From an uncultured Isosphaeraceae bacterium (GTDB lineage Bacteria > Planctomycetota > Planctomycetia > Isosphaerales > Isosphaeraceae): 64,000 nucleotides of DNA. The notes under the pieces were generated by a model. That model did not search any database. It was not told the origin of the DNA and saw only the letters and a list, made by a program, of their open reading frames with translations. The position numbers and the translations under genes were made by a program. Location: assembly GCA_945957605.1 (NCBI GenBank), contig CAMFLR010000011.1:124001-188000 (forward strand), written 5' to 3'. The first letter of the stretch is position 1, and the number at the start of each line of letters is the position of its first letter. This document shows positions 55,101 through 63,377 of the stretch, one piece after another.

Positions 55101-55357
55101 CTGGCGGTCCCGGTGGCGGTCGGTTCGAGCGATCGACGCCTCCCCCGCGTCCGCCCGTCACGCCCAAGCCATCGAAGCCCGCGCCCCCGCCGCCCCCTCT
55201 TTCCAAGGATGCGCTTTCGGGTAGCGTGCCGCTTCGTAGCTTCGGTCAGTTGAAGCAACTCTGGCAGGCCAAGACCGAGGAGCCGGGCGAAGCTGGGCAA
55301 ACGCCTCCCGCCGAGCCGACGCCTGAAGCGCCGACCGAGGCTCCGAACGAGTCGTAA
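52139..55357 (+). CDS. tex: Tex-family S1 RNA-binding protein with disordered insertion and tail
   Basis: 1072 residues; usual Tex is ~750-780. N-terminal helical region (VPFITRYRKERTGGLNE), YqgF/RNaseH-like domain (VVLAIDPGLKSGCKVAVLDG), (HhH)2 domain (LNQLTARRIVDRRKEKGPF), and an S1 domain at about 817-890 (GTVLNVVDFGAFIDIGLKDS). Between about residues 412 and 565, inside the YqgF fold right before YVIVNEAGASVYS, lies a ~150-residue Ala/Pro/Glu-rich insertion. After S1 comes a ~180-residue Gly/Arg/Pro tail with RGRGPGG-type repeats and a final helical segment. ATG at 52139 is used; a GTG lies at 52127. Core function in RNA binding and transcription is likely conserved. Confidence 0.92.
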   Translation: MDNPIQVDLGRIAQDLQIRRVQVESVVQLLDEGNTVPFITRYRKERTGGLNEVVIREIQIRVGRLRELAERKETILKSIEAQGKLTEELATAIRGAENPKRLEDLYLPYKPKKKTKASDAREKGLEPLALRIWNRDEALTDLNAAAAEFINPEKEIETAEKVLEGVGFILAEAISELANIRDAVRRVVWKTGKIVTTKSDIPEGEGLEYRDYFAYSEPISHIPPHRVLAINRGDKEGPLKVKLEVARPELEQATFGQLPLEGHPQGDFFRNAANDALDRLLLPSMEREVRRDLTEAAERHAVDVFARNLRSLLLQPPIPKQVVLAIDPGLKSGCKVAVLDGYGTLLEHGVIHPHAPQNRRHEAKIYLKDLVGKFNVGVVAIGNGTACRETEELIAEIISEGTYFHTNPGVETMEGPGAPPAAPAPSEETPAAEPEAAAPAEAPAASEELPPVSGGSQEADSQAEPPAAEASAEQESPPEPVAAEPEPEAAPAAEEPAAPSAESTEEAPAAESTDAPAAAESTETPAAASGEAPAQQKKEGRPPKQKGEPRPPKPKLPPPPPKPHTADGQLAQLAYVIVNEAGASVYSTSTIGREEFPDFDATLRGTVSIGRRLQDPLAELVKIEPQNIGVGLYQHDVNPKQLKESLEAVISSCVNFVGVDLNTASIPLLRHVSGLNQLTARRIVDRRKEKGPFTKREELTEIEGVGPVTYTQAAGFLKLPGGENTFDRTWVHPESYGIAAAALEKMGFAPDIINQRDRLPELHEKMNAVDLPALARELEVGEPTLHDIFEALARPDRDPRDDLPKPIFKKGVLKLEDLSAGMELKGTVLNVVDFGAFIDIGLKDSGLVHISQLANRYIKSPHDVVSVGDVVTAWVIGVDNERKRVSLTMVRPGTERPRTERGPSGGRGRGPGGPQQGDRRGGQQGQGRSSRPSVPPSPQLQAPPAGSLPAGQGHGPGDGPSHRPSGDRGPGGPNRGPGGGRGPGGRGPGGPGGGRFERSTPPPRPPVTPKPSKPAPPPPPLSKDALSGSVPLRSFGQLKQLWQAKTEEPGEAGQTPPAEPTPEAPTEAPNES

Positions 55358-55386
55358 GAGTAAGCAGACCATTGATTTCGATCGAC

Positions 55387-55430
55387 GCGACCCATCGCCC
55401 CAATCCGGGGTGGATGGGTCGCGCCTTTAT
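55387..55430 (+). terminator. Hairpin terminator after tex
   Basis: GCGACCCATC pairs with GATGGGTCGC, with inner CCCC/GGGG pairing, followed by GCCTTTAT. Good stem, modest T-tract; 30 bases past the stop. Confidence 0.7.
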
Positions 55431-55653
55431 GAGAATGCGGTTAGGTTCGGGCGATGCGCGCGTCCGTTTTTGGAAGGAATTCGCGGAATCATTGGGCTTG
55501 ACCCCCCTTTTGAGCCGATCCCCTTTCTGTGGCGGAATCCGGATCATCGCGCCAACCGGCGTGAGATGACCGAGCCGTCTTAGACTCAGGGAAAGCTCCC
55601 GACGGTGGTCGAGAGGATTCGACCGCCGCGTTCAACCAAGGAGGGTGGAACCG

Positions 55654-56112
55654 ATGCTGTCCCCTCGCGCGGGATCGCCGCGGCGGTCCGATCGCCGAAA
55701 ATGGTCACTTCTGGCGGGCGCGGCCGTACTTAGCCTCGCGCCGCTTACCGGTTGCCAGGTCGAATACGCCGGCATGACTCTGCCTTCCGGCAAATACATG
55801 CACGACGACGTCCAGTACTTCTCGGAAGGCCCCGCCTTCCCCTGGGCGAACACGCAGGCCGCCACCCAGCGCGCCCGTATGTCGGCGATGGGCATGACTC
55901 CGCCGCCGCCGCCGAGCACCTCGCCGAACTCCGAGGCTAACCCGGCCACGCTGCTGCCGACCAAGGCCCCGGCGCCTCCGGGTGCTGACGCCGCCGCGCC
56001 CGTGCTCGACATCAATCCGCCTGCGGCCCCCGCCCCGGGTGCAGCCGCTCCGGCCGCCCCCCGGCCCAAGCCCGTTCCGCCGCCCGCCGGCGCCGAACCC
56101 GGCCCGCAGTAA
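55654..56112 (+). CDS. Lipoprotein with Pro/Ala-rich tail
   Basis: 152 residues. Basic N-terminus, hydrophobic stretch and lipobox LAPLTGC, then a short conserved-looking block (LPSGKYMHDDVQYFSEGPAF) and FPWANTQAATQRARMSAMG, followed by about 70 residues of Pro/Ala low complexity. Such planctomycete lipoproteins share the 'GMTLPSGKYMxDDVQYFxxGPxF' block; unverified recall. AAGGAGG favours the ATG at 55654 rather than a GTG at 55645 that touches it. Confidence 0.78.
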   Translation: MLSPRAGSPRRSDRRKWSLLAGAAVLSLAPLTGCQVEYAGMTLPSGKYMHDDVQYFSEGPAFPWANTQAATQRARMSAMGMTPPPPPSTSPNSEANPATLLPTKAPAPPGADAAAPVLDINPPAAPAPGAAAPAAPRPKPVPPPAGAEPGPQ

Positions 56113-56250
56113 GCGAATCCGTCCAGAAGGCCAACTCGCATCGCGAGCATTGGGACCCTTCCACAGGCCCCGCACCGACCGAACCCGGTCTGCGCAGGGC
56201 CTGTCTTCGTTTCCGCTTCCCCCTCGACAACGACTCAGCAAGATCGCATA

Positions 56251-56973
56251 ATGTCGCCCGATACTGAACAAAAGTCACCTGGAAATCCCCCCATGATCGC
56301 GCAAGAGCATTTGTCAGTGGAGGCCGGATACTCGCTCTGGGCTTCATGTTACGATGAAGATGGTAATCCGCTCATCGCGATCGAAGAACCGGCGATGCAC
56401 GCACTCTATGAGGCGATCGCCGGGCGAAACGTGCTCGATCTTGGCTGCGGCACCGGTCGGCATACGGCTGCACTCGCCGGCAGAGGCGCAAGCGTTACTG
56501 CCTGCGATCTCACGACGGCGATGCTCATCCGTGCGCGGACAAAAGTCGGGCGTGGTGTAACGGGCTGGCTCCGCGTCGCACTTCCGGGCCCATTACCGTT
56601 TGCCGATGACAGCTTTGCTCTCGCAGTGATGGGATTGGTGATCGAACACATCGCGCCGCTTGAAGCGACCCTGCGCGAAGTGAGACGCGTGCTGGAACCG
56701 GGGGGGCGTTGTCTCATTTCCGCGCTTCATCCCGACCTCACCCGGCAGGGACAAACAGCCCGATTCATCGACCCGGTCACTGGTGTCCGCCAACCAATCA
56801 TCACGCTTCACCGCGAAGTCGATGACATGATCGCGATCGCCCGATCCGCGGGCCTTGCGCTCGAATCTGAGCAGACACTCGTCGTCCCGGAAGCACTCGC
56901 CGACCAACTCCCGCGAGCGCGACCGTATATCGGCACAAACCTTGGGTGGGTCTCTGCGTTCGCCAAGCGTTGA
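56251..56973 (+). CDS. Class I SAM-dependent methyltransferase
   Basis: 240 residues. Motif I NVLDLGCGTGRHTAALAGRG (residue ~66), motif II Asp in ACDLTTAML, then PFADDSFALAVMGLVIEHI and LREVRRVLEPGGRCLISALH, a standard Methyltransf_11 pattern. The first ATG at 56251 is within 20 bases of no clear Shine-Dalgarno; an ATG at 56293 (MIAQEHLSVEAGYSLW) is an alternative. Substrate unknown. Confidence 0.88.
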   Translation: MSPDTEQKSPGNPPMIAQEHLSVEAGYSLWASCYDEDGNPLIAIEEPAMHALYEAIAGRNVLDLGCGTGRHTAALAGRGASVTACDLTTAMLIRARTKVGRGVTGWLRVALPGPLPFADDSFALAVMGLVIEHIAPLEATLREVRRVLEPGGRCLISALHPDLTRQGQTARFIDPVTGVRQPIITLHREVDDMIAIARSAGLALESEQTLVVPEALADQLPRARPYIGTNLGWVSAFAKR

Positions 56974-57159
56974 GGATCGAACTCAGCGGCCAGCAACGCA
57001 TGCAATCATCAACACGCAAGTTTTCCCGTGCTGTGATCGCCTGATCGCGCGGGGTGATTGCTGCTCTGTTATGATGAAAATTGGTACGCCGGGCGCGGCC
57101 TTGCGCCAAACGGGCCGCAAGGGCCTAGTCTTTCTCATAGAGTCGGAGTCGGTAGAGTC

Positions 57160-57483
57160 ATGGGGCCAACAACCGTCGCGGTGATTTTGGGGGTTTATGC
57201 GCTGCTGCTCATCGCGGGAGGCGCGATGGGTTACGTCAAGGCGCGGAGTAAACCGTCGCTCATCGCCGGCACGATCAGCGGAATTGTCGGCCTGATCGCC
57301 GCCGTGCTGGCAACGACTGTTGGCCCCAAGCTCGGCGTGCAGGTTGGCCTCGGGCTCTCCGCGCTCATGATTCTCTTTTTCGGGCCGCGGTTCCTGCGTT
57401 CCAAGAAGTTCATGCCGGCCGGCTTGATGGCGATTCTCAGCATCCTCGTGGCGATTTGCATGATCGTTGCACTCCTTCCCTGA
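57160..57483 (+). CDS. TMEM14 family membrane protein
   Basis: 107 residues with four transmembrane helices. Pattern GGAMGYVKARSKPSLIAGTISGIVG then FGPRFLRSKKFMPAGLMAI is diagnostic of the TMEM14 (Tmemb_14/UPF0136) family shared by eukaryotes and bacteria. Starts at the ATG at 57160; the ORF opens at 57058 but the added residues are not membrane-like. Function unclear in bacteria. Confidence 0.88.
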   Translation: MGPTTVAVILGVYALLLIAGGAMGYVKARSKPSLIAGTISGIVGLIAAVLATTVGPKLGVQVGLGLSALMILFFGPRFLRSKKFMPAGLMAILSILVAICMIVALLP

Positions 57484-57608
57484 GACGAAAGCACCGGGGC
57501 GGGTTTTCGCGAAACTCGACGGCGGGGCTGGTGTTGAATCTCACATGCAGGCGGCGCGTTGCGATCGCGTCGCCGCCGATCCGGTTTCACGCAAGTGGGA
57601 TCACGCAC

Positions 57609-59540
57609 ATGACCTTGAGATTCGCCCCCCTTTCCGCCTGGTCGCGAACCGCCCACGCGGGTTTTGCCTTCCTGCCGCTCTTCGCCCTCATGCTCGGCGC
57701 CGACGCCCCCACCGCGAAACCGGCGGCGAAGGCGAAAGCCAAGCTCGTCGCCGACCAGACCAAGGTGAACCCGACCGAAGTCGCCAAGCCTGACGCCGAG
57801 AAGGGCAAAAAGGCCCTCGCCGCACTCAAGGAATTGAAAGCCGCGGTGGATAAGCCCGAGAGCGGCAATAGCGCTTCGAGCACCGCCGCACTTGCCAGCC
57901 GCCCCAAGAAGTCGATCACCCCGCCGACGATGACGGCGGCAACGATTGACGACATGCTCAATAAATCACTCAAGGATTCCAAAGCGGTCGTCTCGCCCCA
58001 GACGAGCGACGAGGAATTCGTGCGCCGGATCTATCTCGACGTGACCGGCCGCGTGCCGTCGATCGACGAAATGCGGGCGTTCCTCCACTCGCGCGACAAG
58101 GATAAGCGGGCCAAACTGATCGACTCGCTGCTCAAGTCGCACGCGTTCGCGACCAATCAGGCCCGCTACTGGCGCGACGTAATTTCTTACCGCGCTCCCA
58201 ACGAAACGCCTCAGCAAATCAATTACCCATCGTTCGAGTCATGGCTGTCGGATGAATTCGCCAAGAATAAGCCGTGGGACGAGGTCGTCCACGAAATTTT
58301 GACTGCGAAAGGTGCCAATACAGAGAACGGCGCCACCGCGTTCAGCCTTGCCCAGATGGGTCAACCTGTCGAGCTCGCGGGCGAAGTCTCCCGCGTCTTC
58401 ATGGGGATTCAAATTCAATGCGCCCAGTGCCACGATCACCCCAGCGATAAGTGGAAGCGTGAACAATTCCACGAGTTCGCCGCGTTCTTCGCGGGTGTTC
58501 GCCAGGCGCAGATCGTCAAACGCGATCCAGCAAACAAACAACCAGCGGTCTTCGGGATCATCGCCGTCAAGGGCGCCCAGCGCTACACGATGCCGGACAA
58601 GAAAGATCCGACCGTGCAGATCCCGATGAACCCCAAATTCTTCGTCGGCGAACACAGCCCCAGTCACGTCGGCCTCAAAACCGACGACCGCCGCGAGCTG
58701 CTTGCGTCCTACGTGACCGGGCAGGACAACCCCTGGTTCGCCAAGGCGTTCGTGAACCGGGTGTGGGGTTCGCTGATGGGCGAAGGGTTTTATAACCCCG
58801 TCGACGACATGGGCCCGACGAAGGAATCACACAACACCGAAGTTCTCGACGCGATCGCGAGCCAGTGGCAAAAGGGCGGTTATGACGTTGCCTGGCTGTA
58901 TCGCACAATCCTGAATACGCACGCCTATCAGCGTGAGTCGCGTTCGACGAACAGCGCCGCTGGTCGCACCCGCTTCGCGGCCAACTGCCCGAGCCGTCTC
59001 CGCGCCGATCAAATCTTCGACTCACTCGCCCAGGCGCTTGGCCTACCTGTCGAAACCTTCGCCCGCCCGAACGCTAACGCCGCTCGAATGGCCATGGCCA
59101 AGAAACTCGAAAAGGGCAAGGAAAAGGCGGGCGAGAAGGACAAGGACGTGTCGGTCGCACAGGCGGCGGCTATGCAGACGAATCGAGCGCAGAACGGTCC
59201 TCGTGGCAAGTTCAACAAGACGTTCGGCGTCGATCCTTCGACTCCCAACGACGATGTGATGGGCACGATCCCGCAGGCGCTCTACTTGATGAACAGCCAG
59301 GCGGTGAACAACAACCTCCGCGCCACGCCAAACTCAATGCTTGGCGAGTTGCTCAAGTCGACGGCCGATAACCGCGTCGTGCTCGAAACACTTTATGTCC
59401 GCGTGCTGGCCCGACGCCCCAGCGCGAAGGAAATACAGGTTTGCGGCCATTACCTCGAGCAGGTTGGCAATCGCGTTGAAGGATTTGAAGACATCCTTTG
59501 GAGCTTGTTGAACTCGACCGAGTTCATCAGCCGCCGCTAA
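57609..59540 (+). CDS. DUF1549/DUF1553 protein, planctomycete cytochrome-linked type
   Basis: 643 residues with an N-terminal signal peptide (residues ~1-30, ending near LGADA), a Lys/Ala-rich linker, then DUF1549 (DEEFVRRIYLDVTGRVPS...KRAKLIDSLLKSHAFATNQA, GIQIQCAQCHDHPSDKWKR) and DUF1553 (NPWFAKAFVNRVWGSLMGEG, ending FEDILWSLLNSTEFISRR). A CAQCH sequence occurs near residue 270, matching a haem-attachment CxxCH, although in this family it may bind metal instead. It is followed by a DUF1501 gene, the usual partner. Confidence 0.93.
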   Translation: MTLRFAPLSAWSRTAHAGFAFLPLFALMLGADAPTAKPAAKAKAKLVADQTKVNPTEVAKPDAEKGKKALAALKELKAAVDKPESGNSASSTAALASRPKKSITPPTMTAATIDDMLNKSLKDSKAVVSPQTSDEEFVRRIYLDVTGRVPSIDEMRAFLHSRDKDKRAKLIDSLLKSHAFATNQARYWRDVISYRAPNETPQQINYPSFESWLSDEFAKNKPWDEVVHEILTAKGANTENGATAFSLAQMGQPVELAGEVSRVFMGIQIQCAQCHDHPSDKWKREQFHEFAAFFAGVRQAQIVKRDPANKQPAVFGIIAVKGAQRYTMPDKKDPTVQIPMNPKFFVGEHSPSHVGLKTDDRRELLASYVTGQDNPWFAKAFVNRVWGSLMGEGFYNPVDDMGPTKESHNTEVLDAIASQWQKGGYDVAWLYRTILNTHAYQRESRSTNSAAGRTRFAANCPSRLRADQIFDSLAQALGLPVETFARPNANAARMAMAKKLEKGKEKAGEKDKDVSVAQAAAMQTNRAQNGPRGKFNKTFGVDPSTPNDDVMGTIPQALYLMNSQAVNNNLRATPNSMLGELLKSTADNRVVLETLYVRVLARRPSAKEIQVCGHYLEQVGNRVEGFEDILWSLLNSTEFISRR

Positions 59541-59635
59541 ACGCGTATCGACTCGAAACCGCTTTTCAACCGCGTGGGGAGAACTGTTTCTCCCCGCCGG
59601 CCCCGCCTATTCACTTCTTTCCAGGACGCGCCGCG

Positions 59636-60931
59636 ATGCCCGAGAAAACCATCGTTAACGTGCGGATGAACGGCGACGGCGTGATCAGCCGTCGAGGGTT
59701 TGTTCAGTCGGTCGGCCTGGGTGTCGCTGGGCTGGCGGCAGCGAGCTTCACCGACCTCGTCGCGCTTCAGGCTGAAGAGCTGCGCAAGAAGCAAATGGCC
59801 TGCATCCTCCTGTGGATGAGCGGCGGCCCGAGCCAGATGGACACGTTCGACCCCAAGCCGGGCACGACGAACGGCGGCACGATTCAGTCGATTGACACGG
59901 CAGTTCCCGGAATCAAGATTGCGCAATACTGGCCGGAAACGGCCAAGATGATGAAGGACATCGCGATCATCCGGTCGATGACGAACAAGGAAGGCAACCA
60001 CCAGCGTGCGACGTATCAGCTTCACACAGGTTACGCTCCCTCGGGCACGGTGAAGCACCCCGCGTTCGGTTGTGTGGCCGCCGCCGAGCTGGGTGATCCC
60101 AAGTTCGACCTGCCGCACATTGTCAGCGTGGGTGGTGCGGGTGGAACGGTCGGTGCGGGGATGCTCGGCGTTTCGTACGAGCCGTTCCAGGTCGCGAATC
60201 CGCTGCAACTTCCGGAAAACGTCGCGACACCTGTGCCAACGCATCGCTTCACCCGCCGGCTCGGCCTGCTGCAATCGTTGGAAAACTCGGGCTTCGCCGC
60301 GACTGGCGGCGCCGACCGCGTTCGCGAGCACCACAGCGTCTACAAGCAAACCGCCGGCATGGTGCTATCGCCGCGGATGAAGTCGTTCGACGTCTCGTCC
60401 GAAGATCCCAAGCTTCGTGCAGCTTATGGTCAAAATGCGTTCGGCCAGGGCTGCTTGCTGGCTCGTCGGCTCGTTCAGGCGGGCGTGACGTTCGTCGAAG
60501 TGCGGCTGGGCGGCTGGGATATGCACCAGACGATCAATGACAAGATGACCACGACGGCCGGCCAGTGTGACGCCGCTTATGCGACGCTGCTGGCCGATCT
60601 CAAGAAGCACGGCATGCTCGACCACACGCTCGTCATCTGGATGGGCGAGTTCGGCCGCACGCCGAAGATCAACCCCAACGCCGGCCGCGACCACTTCCCG
60701 CGTGCGTTCAACGTCGCACTCGCCGGCGGCGGCATCAAAGGTGGCCAGGTGATTGGCAGCACGGTCGAGTCGGGCAATGAGGTCAAGGACCGCCCGGTGC
60801 AGATCGTCGACCTGCTCGCAAGCTGCTGCAAGTCGCTCAAGATCGACCCGAAGAAGGAAAACATGAGCCCGCTGGGCCGGCCGATCAAGGTTGTCGACGG
60901 CGGGACCGTTGTTCCCGAACTGTTCGCCTGA
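59636..60931 (+). CDS. DUF1501 protein with Tat signal
   Basis: 431 residues. Starts MPEKTIVNVRMNGDGVISRR with the twin-arginine motif SRRGFVQS at residues ~16-23 followed by a hydrophobic stretch, so it is exported folded. The alkaline-phosphatase-like DUF1501 core shows ILLWMSGGPSQMDTFDPKPG, MTNKEGNHQRATYQLHTGY, FVEVRLGGWDMHQT and VIWMGEFGRTPKIN...GRDHFPRAF, which supply metal-binding Asp/His residues. Paired with the preceding gene. A strong terminator follows. Confidence 0.93.
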   Translation: MPEKTIVNVRMNGDGVISRRGFVQSVGLGVAGLAAASFTDLVALQAEELRKKQMACILLWMSGGPSQMDTFDPKPGTTNGGTIQSIDTAVPGIKIAQYWPETAKMMKDIAIIRSMTNKEGNHQRATYQLHTGYAPSGTVKHPAFGCVAAAELGDPKFDLPHIVSVGGAGGTVGAGMLGVSYEPFQVANPLQLPENVATPVPTHRFTRRLGLLQSLENSGFAATGGADRVREHHSVYKQTAGMVLSPRMKSFDVSSEDPKLRAAYGQNAFGQGCLLARRLVQAGVTFVEVRLGGWDMHQTINDKMTTTAGQCDAAYATLLADLKKHGMLDHTLVIWMGEFGRTPKINPNAGRDHFPRAFNVALAGGGIKGGQVIGSTVESGNEVKDRPVQIVDLLASCCKSLKIDPKKENMSPLGRPIKVVDGGTVVPELFA

Positions 60932-60959
60932 TCGACATTGCCTCCGAATTCAATACGCG

Positions 60960-60997
60960 AACCCCGTAAGCTCATGCTTGCGGGGTTTGTTGTTTTT
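60960..60997 (+). terminator. Rho-independent terminator after DUF1501
   Basis: AACCCCGTAAGC pairs with GCTTGCGGGGTT (one G-U) around a short loop, followed by TGTTGTTTTT. Confidence 0.9.
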
Positions 60998-61062
60998 GGA
61001 TTTGATGTGTTTGGTTAACTGGGGAACGTCGAAGAATCCATCCCCTGCAAATGGGGAGAACC

Positions 61063-61827
61063 ATGGACGAAATACAATCAACAGCGCCCTCTGATGGCGT
61101 TCGTGCCCAAGTACTCATCTCAACAGAAACCCGCCGCACACGTTTGTTCAGGCTTTTGGAGTCGATCTGCTGGCTAGTTCCAGCCGTTGCGATGACAGTC
61201 GGCATGCGACTATCGAATCGACCGCTTGAAATGCCGATGGTCGCTTGCCTCATCTCGCTCGACATTGTCTTTCTTTTCGTGTGTTTGCTGACCCTCTGGT
61301 ACAAGTCTTGGGGAACTTGGGTCATTGACTCGCGCCATGTCGAATTCCATCCCATCGGCGCGAAGTCTCCTCGGCGAGTCGAATGGAAGAGCGTAGAACT
61401 GGTTTACTGGAGTCCGACCGAAGCAGGCTTTCGCGAAGGCTCGTTGGTGATCAAGATCCCTTGGCGTTTTCTACCGCGTCGAGAGGTTGCGGTCGCTCGA
61501 GCGATGATCGAAGAAGCATTACAAAACCAGTTTGACTTAACGCAATACCCACGATCGCGTGGCTCGATCAAAAGCGTGCTCGCCCTACGACGATTCGCTC
61601 AACTCGTCGGGATCGCGATCGCGTCACTCGTCGTCTGGCTCGGAACTGGCTACTGGATTAAAAGCCATGTGAGCTTTTGGGGGCGTCCGCGGGAATACAT
61701 ATTCGCTGATTGGTCCCTGTTTCTCCTGTATGGCGCTTTTCTCATTGTCGGCTGGCACGACCGGCTGGTATATCTCAGATCTCTCAAAGACATTCATCGC
61801 AACTGGCCTTGGAGGGCCAGGCGGTGA
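61063..61827 (+). CDS. Four-helix membrane protein with PH-like core
   Basis: 254 residues. Two N-terminal transmembrane helices (about 33-52 and 60-83), a soluble beta-rich core (WVIDSRHVEFHPI, RRVEWKSVELVYW, SLVIKIPWRFLPRREV) similar in pattern to bacterial PH-like (YdbT/DUF304-type) domains, and two C-terminal helices (about 185-205 and 218-240). ATG at 61063 has GGGGAG before it. Function unknown. Confidence 0.72.
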   Translation: MDEIQSTAPSDGVRAQVLISTETRRTRLFRLLESICWLVPAVAMTVGMRLSNRPLEMPMVACLISLDIVFLFVCLLTLWYKSWGTWVIDSRHVEFHPIGAKSPRRVEWKSVELVYWSPTEAGFREGSLVIKIPWRFLPRREVAVARAMIEEALQNQFDLTQYPRSRGSIKSVLALRRFAQLVGIAIASLVVWLGTGYWIKSHVSFWGRPREYIFADWSLFLLYGAFLIVGWHDRLVYLRSLKDIHRNWPWRARR

Positions 61828-61890
61828 GACTCACCCGAGCTAGCCTGAGCATTTGTTCTCATCGCGTTCTTCTCACCCCGAGTTCCATCC

Positions 61891-62955
61891 ATGAAATTGC
61901 TCCGCTGCTTTTCCGCCTCGCTTGCACTCCTCGTCCCGCCGCTCATCCACGCAGAAGAGCCCGTCAGCACGTCGGTCGAATCCTCTCTCAAAACCGACTC
62001 CGGCCACATTCGCCAGTTCGTCTTCGACGGGGATCCCGGCACTTTTTTCCGCTCGACCGAAACACCCAAGGCGACCGATCACCTCACAATCCGGTTCGAT
62101 CGTGAAATTGACCTCAAAGGACTGAAGTTCACCACGGGTGCTCCCGACACGAAAGACGGTCATCTCGCCGCAAACATCGAAATCTCCCGCGACGGCTCGA
62201 AGTTCGAGCCTGCTGGATCGCTCAAGGGTGATACCGCGACCTGGGATAAGCCGGAAATCGGCAAGGTGAAGGCGGTTCGCATCACACCCAAGGGCGAACA
62301 GAAGTCGCCGATGATCGTCCGCGAAGTCGCCATCGAGTCGACGCCGGCCCTCCACCCCTTCCGCTATCCCGTCGAGATCGAGACTGATACGACCAAAGCG
62401 CCCGAGTTGAAGGAATGGGCGGAGAAAGTCGCCAAGCTCTGCGAAAAGTGGTATCCCCGCATCAACGAAGAGTTCGCCTCGGAAGGTTTCAAGCCGACGA
62501 CGTCGATCAAAATGATCATCACACCCGACTATAACGGCGTGGCGATGGCCGGCGGCAACCGGATCACTGGCGCAACGAAGTGGTTCAAAGCTCACCCCGA
62601 AGACCTCGGCGCGATGATTCACGAAACCACGCACATCGTTCAGCGCTATCGCGGGCGCGGTAACCCGGGCTGGCTCGTCGAAGGCGTGGCCGACTATTTC
62701 CGCTTTTTCATCTACGAGCCCGGCAAGATCGGCCGGATCGCTCGCGACCCGCACTACAACCAGGCCTATCGCACCACCGCCGCATTCCTGAAATTCGTGA
62801 CCGACAAGTACGACAAAGATCTGGTCAAAAAGCTGAACAAGGCGATGCGCGAAGGGACGTACAAGGACCAGATGTTCAAGGATCTCACCGGCAAGACGTT
62901 GCCCGAACTCGACGAAGAGTGGCGTACCTCGCTGGGGATCAAGAAGGCGGCCTGA
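61891..62955 (+). CDS. Secreted basic-secretory-protein-like metallopeptidase with discoidin-like domain
   Basis: 354 residues. Signal peptide (MKLLRCFSASLALLVPPLIH, cut after AEE). Residues ~30-150 form an F5/8-type-C (discoidin)-like beta domain (GHIRQFVFDGDPGTFFRSTE...HLTIRFDREIDLKGLKF). The catalytic part has MIHETTHIVQRYRGRGNPGW with HExxH near residue 244 and a downstream GWLVEGVADYFRFF glutamate, as in plant basic secretory proteins (PBSP, BSP family). Probably exported and zinc-dependent. Confidence 0.88.
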   Translation: MKLLRCFSASLALLVPPLIHAEEPVSTSVESSLKTDSGHIRQFVFDGDPGTFFRSTETPKATDHLTIRFDREIDLKGLKFTTGAPDTKDGHLAANIEISRDGSKFEPAGSLKGDTATWDKPEIGKVKAVRITPKGEQKSPMIVREVAIESTPALHPFRYPVEIETDTTKAPELKEWAEKVAKLCEKWYPRINEEFASEGFKPTTSIKMIITPDYNGVAMAGGNRITGATKWFKAHPEDLGAMIHETTHIVQRYRGRGNPGWLVEGVADYFRFFIYEPGKIGRIARDPHYNQAYRTTAAFLKFVTDKYDKDLVKKLNKAMREGTYKDQMFKDLTGKTLPELDEEWRTSLGIKKAA

Positions 62956-63002
62956 TCGCGGCGGGTCTGTCGGATCTTGACTCAAAACGGTACGATAGCT
63001 CA

Positions 63003-63037
63003 CAGGCGTTCCTGCGTTTCGTGCGTGGGAACGCCTG
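63003..63037 (+). terminator. Hairpin after the metallopeptidase gene
   Basis: CAGGCGTTCC pairs with GGAACGCCTG, a perfect 10-bp stem with a 15-base loop that partly pairs. No T-run follows. Confidence 0.45.
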
Positions 63038-63071
63038 AGTCGTTGCGCGAGCCGCTGGAGCGACGCGTTCC

Positions 63072-63377
63072 ATGCATAGCCATCGCCCCGCCCTCCGCAC
63101 CGTCGACCGCCTGGCCTGGATCACGTTCAAGCTTGGCGTCATCGGCATTTTCTGGGTCACTCTCAGAGCCATGCTCTCAGAAAGCGACGGCGATTTTCGC
63201 ACCTGGAGCCGGATTCGCCAGGATGTGTGGCTTTTCTGGTGCGTCGCGATGCTCACGGCGGTTGGACCGATTGCGGCGACGGTCATGGGAATTCGCGAGC
63301 GGCTGAGAGACAACTTCGATCATCGCGTTGACGGATATTCTCGCGAAGATACAAGCAGGTCGTTTGATAGAACTTAG
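63072..63377 (+). CDS. Small two-span membrane protein
   Basis: 101 residues with two hydrophobic helices (about 15-35 and 55-75) and a basic/acidic C-terminal tail. The first helix is LAWITFKLGVIGIFWVTL. Sequence family not recognised. It ends right where the dispersed palindrome begins, so the last codons overlap the repeat. Confidence 0.55.
   Translation: MHSHRPALRTVDRLAWITFKLGVIGIFWVTLRAMLSESDGDFRTWSRIRQDVWLFWCVAMLTAVGPIAATVMGIRERLRDNFDHRVDGYSREDTSRSFDRT

Noticed and set aside
58405-58440. CxxCH as proof of a c-type cytochrome
   Set aside because: Only one motif, and the family keeps it without known haem; kept as a finding only.
59498-59635. Upstream extension of the DUF1501 ORF
   Set aside because: It overlaps the preceding gene; the Tat signal begins properly at the ATG at 59636.
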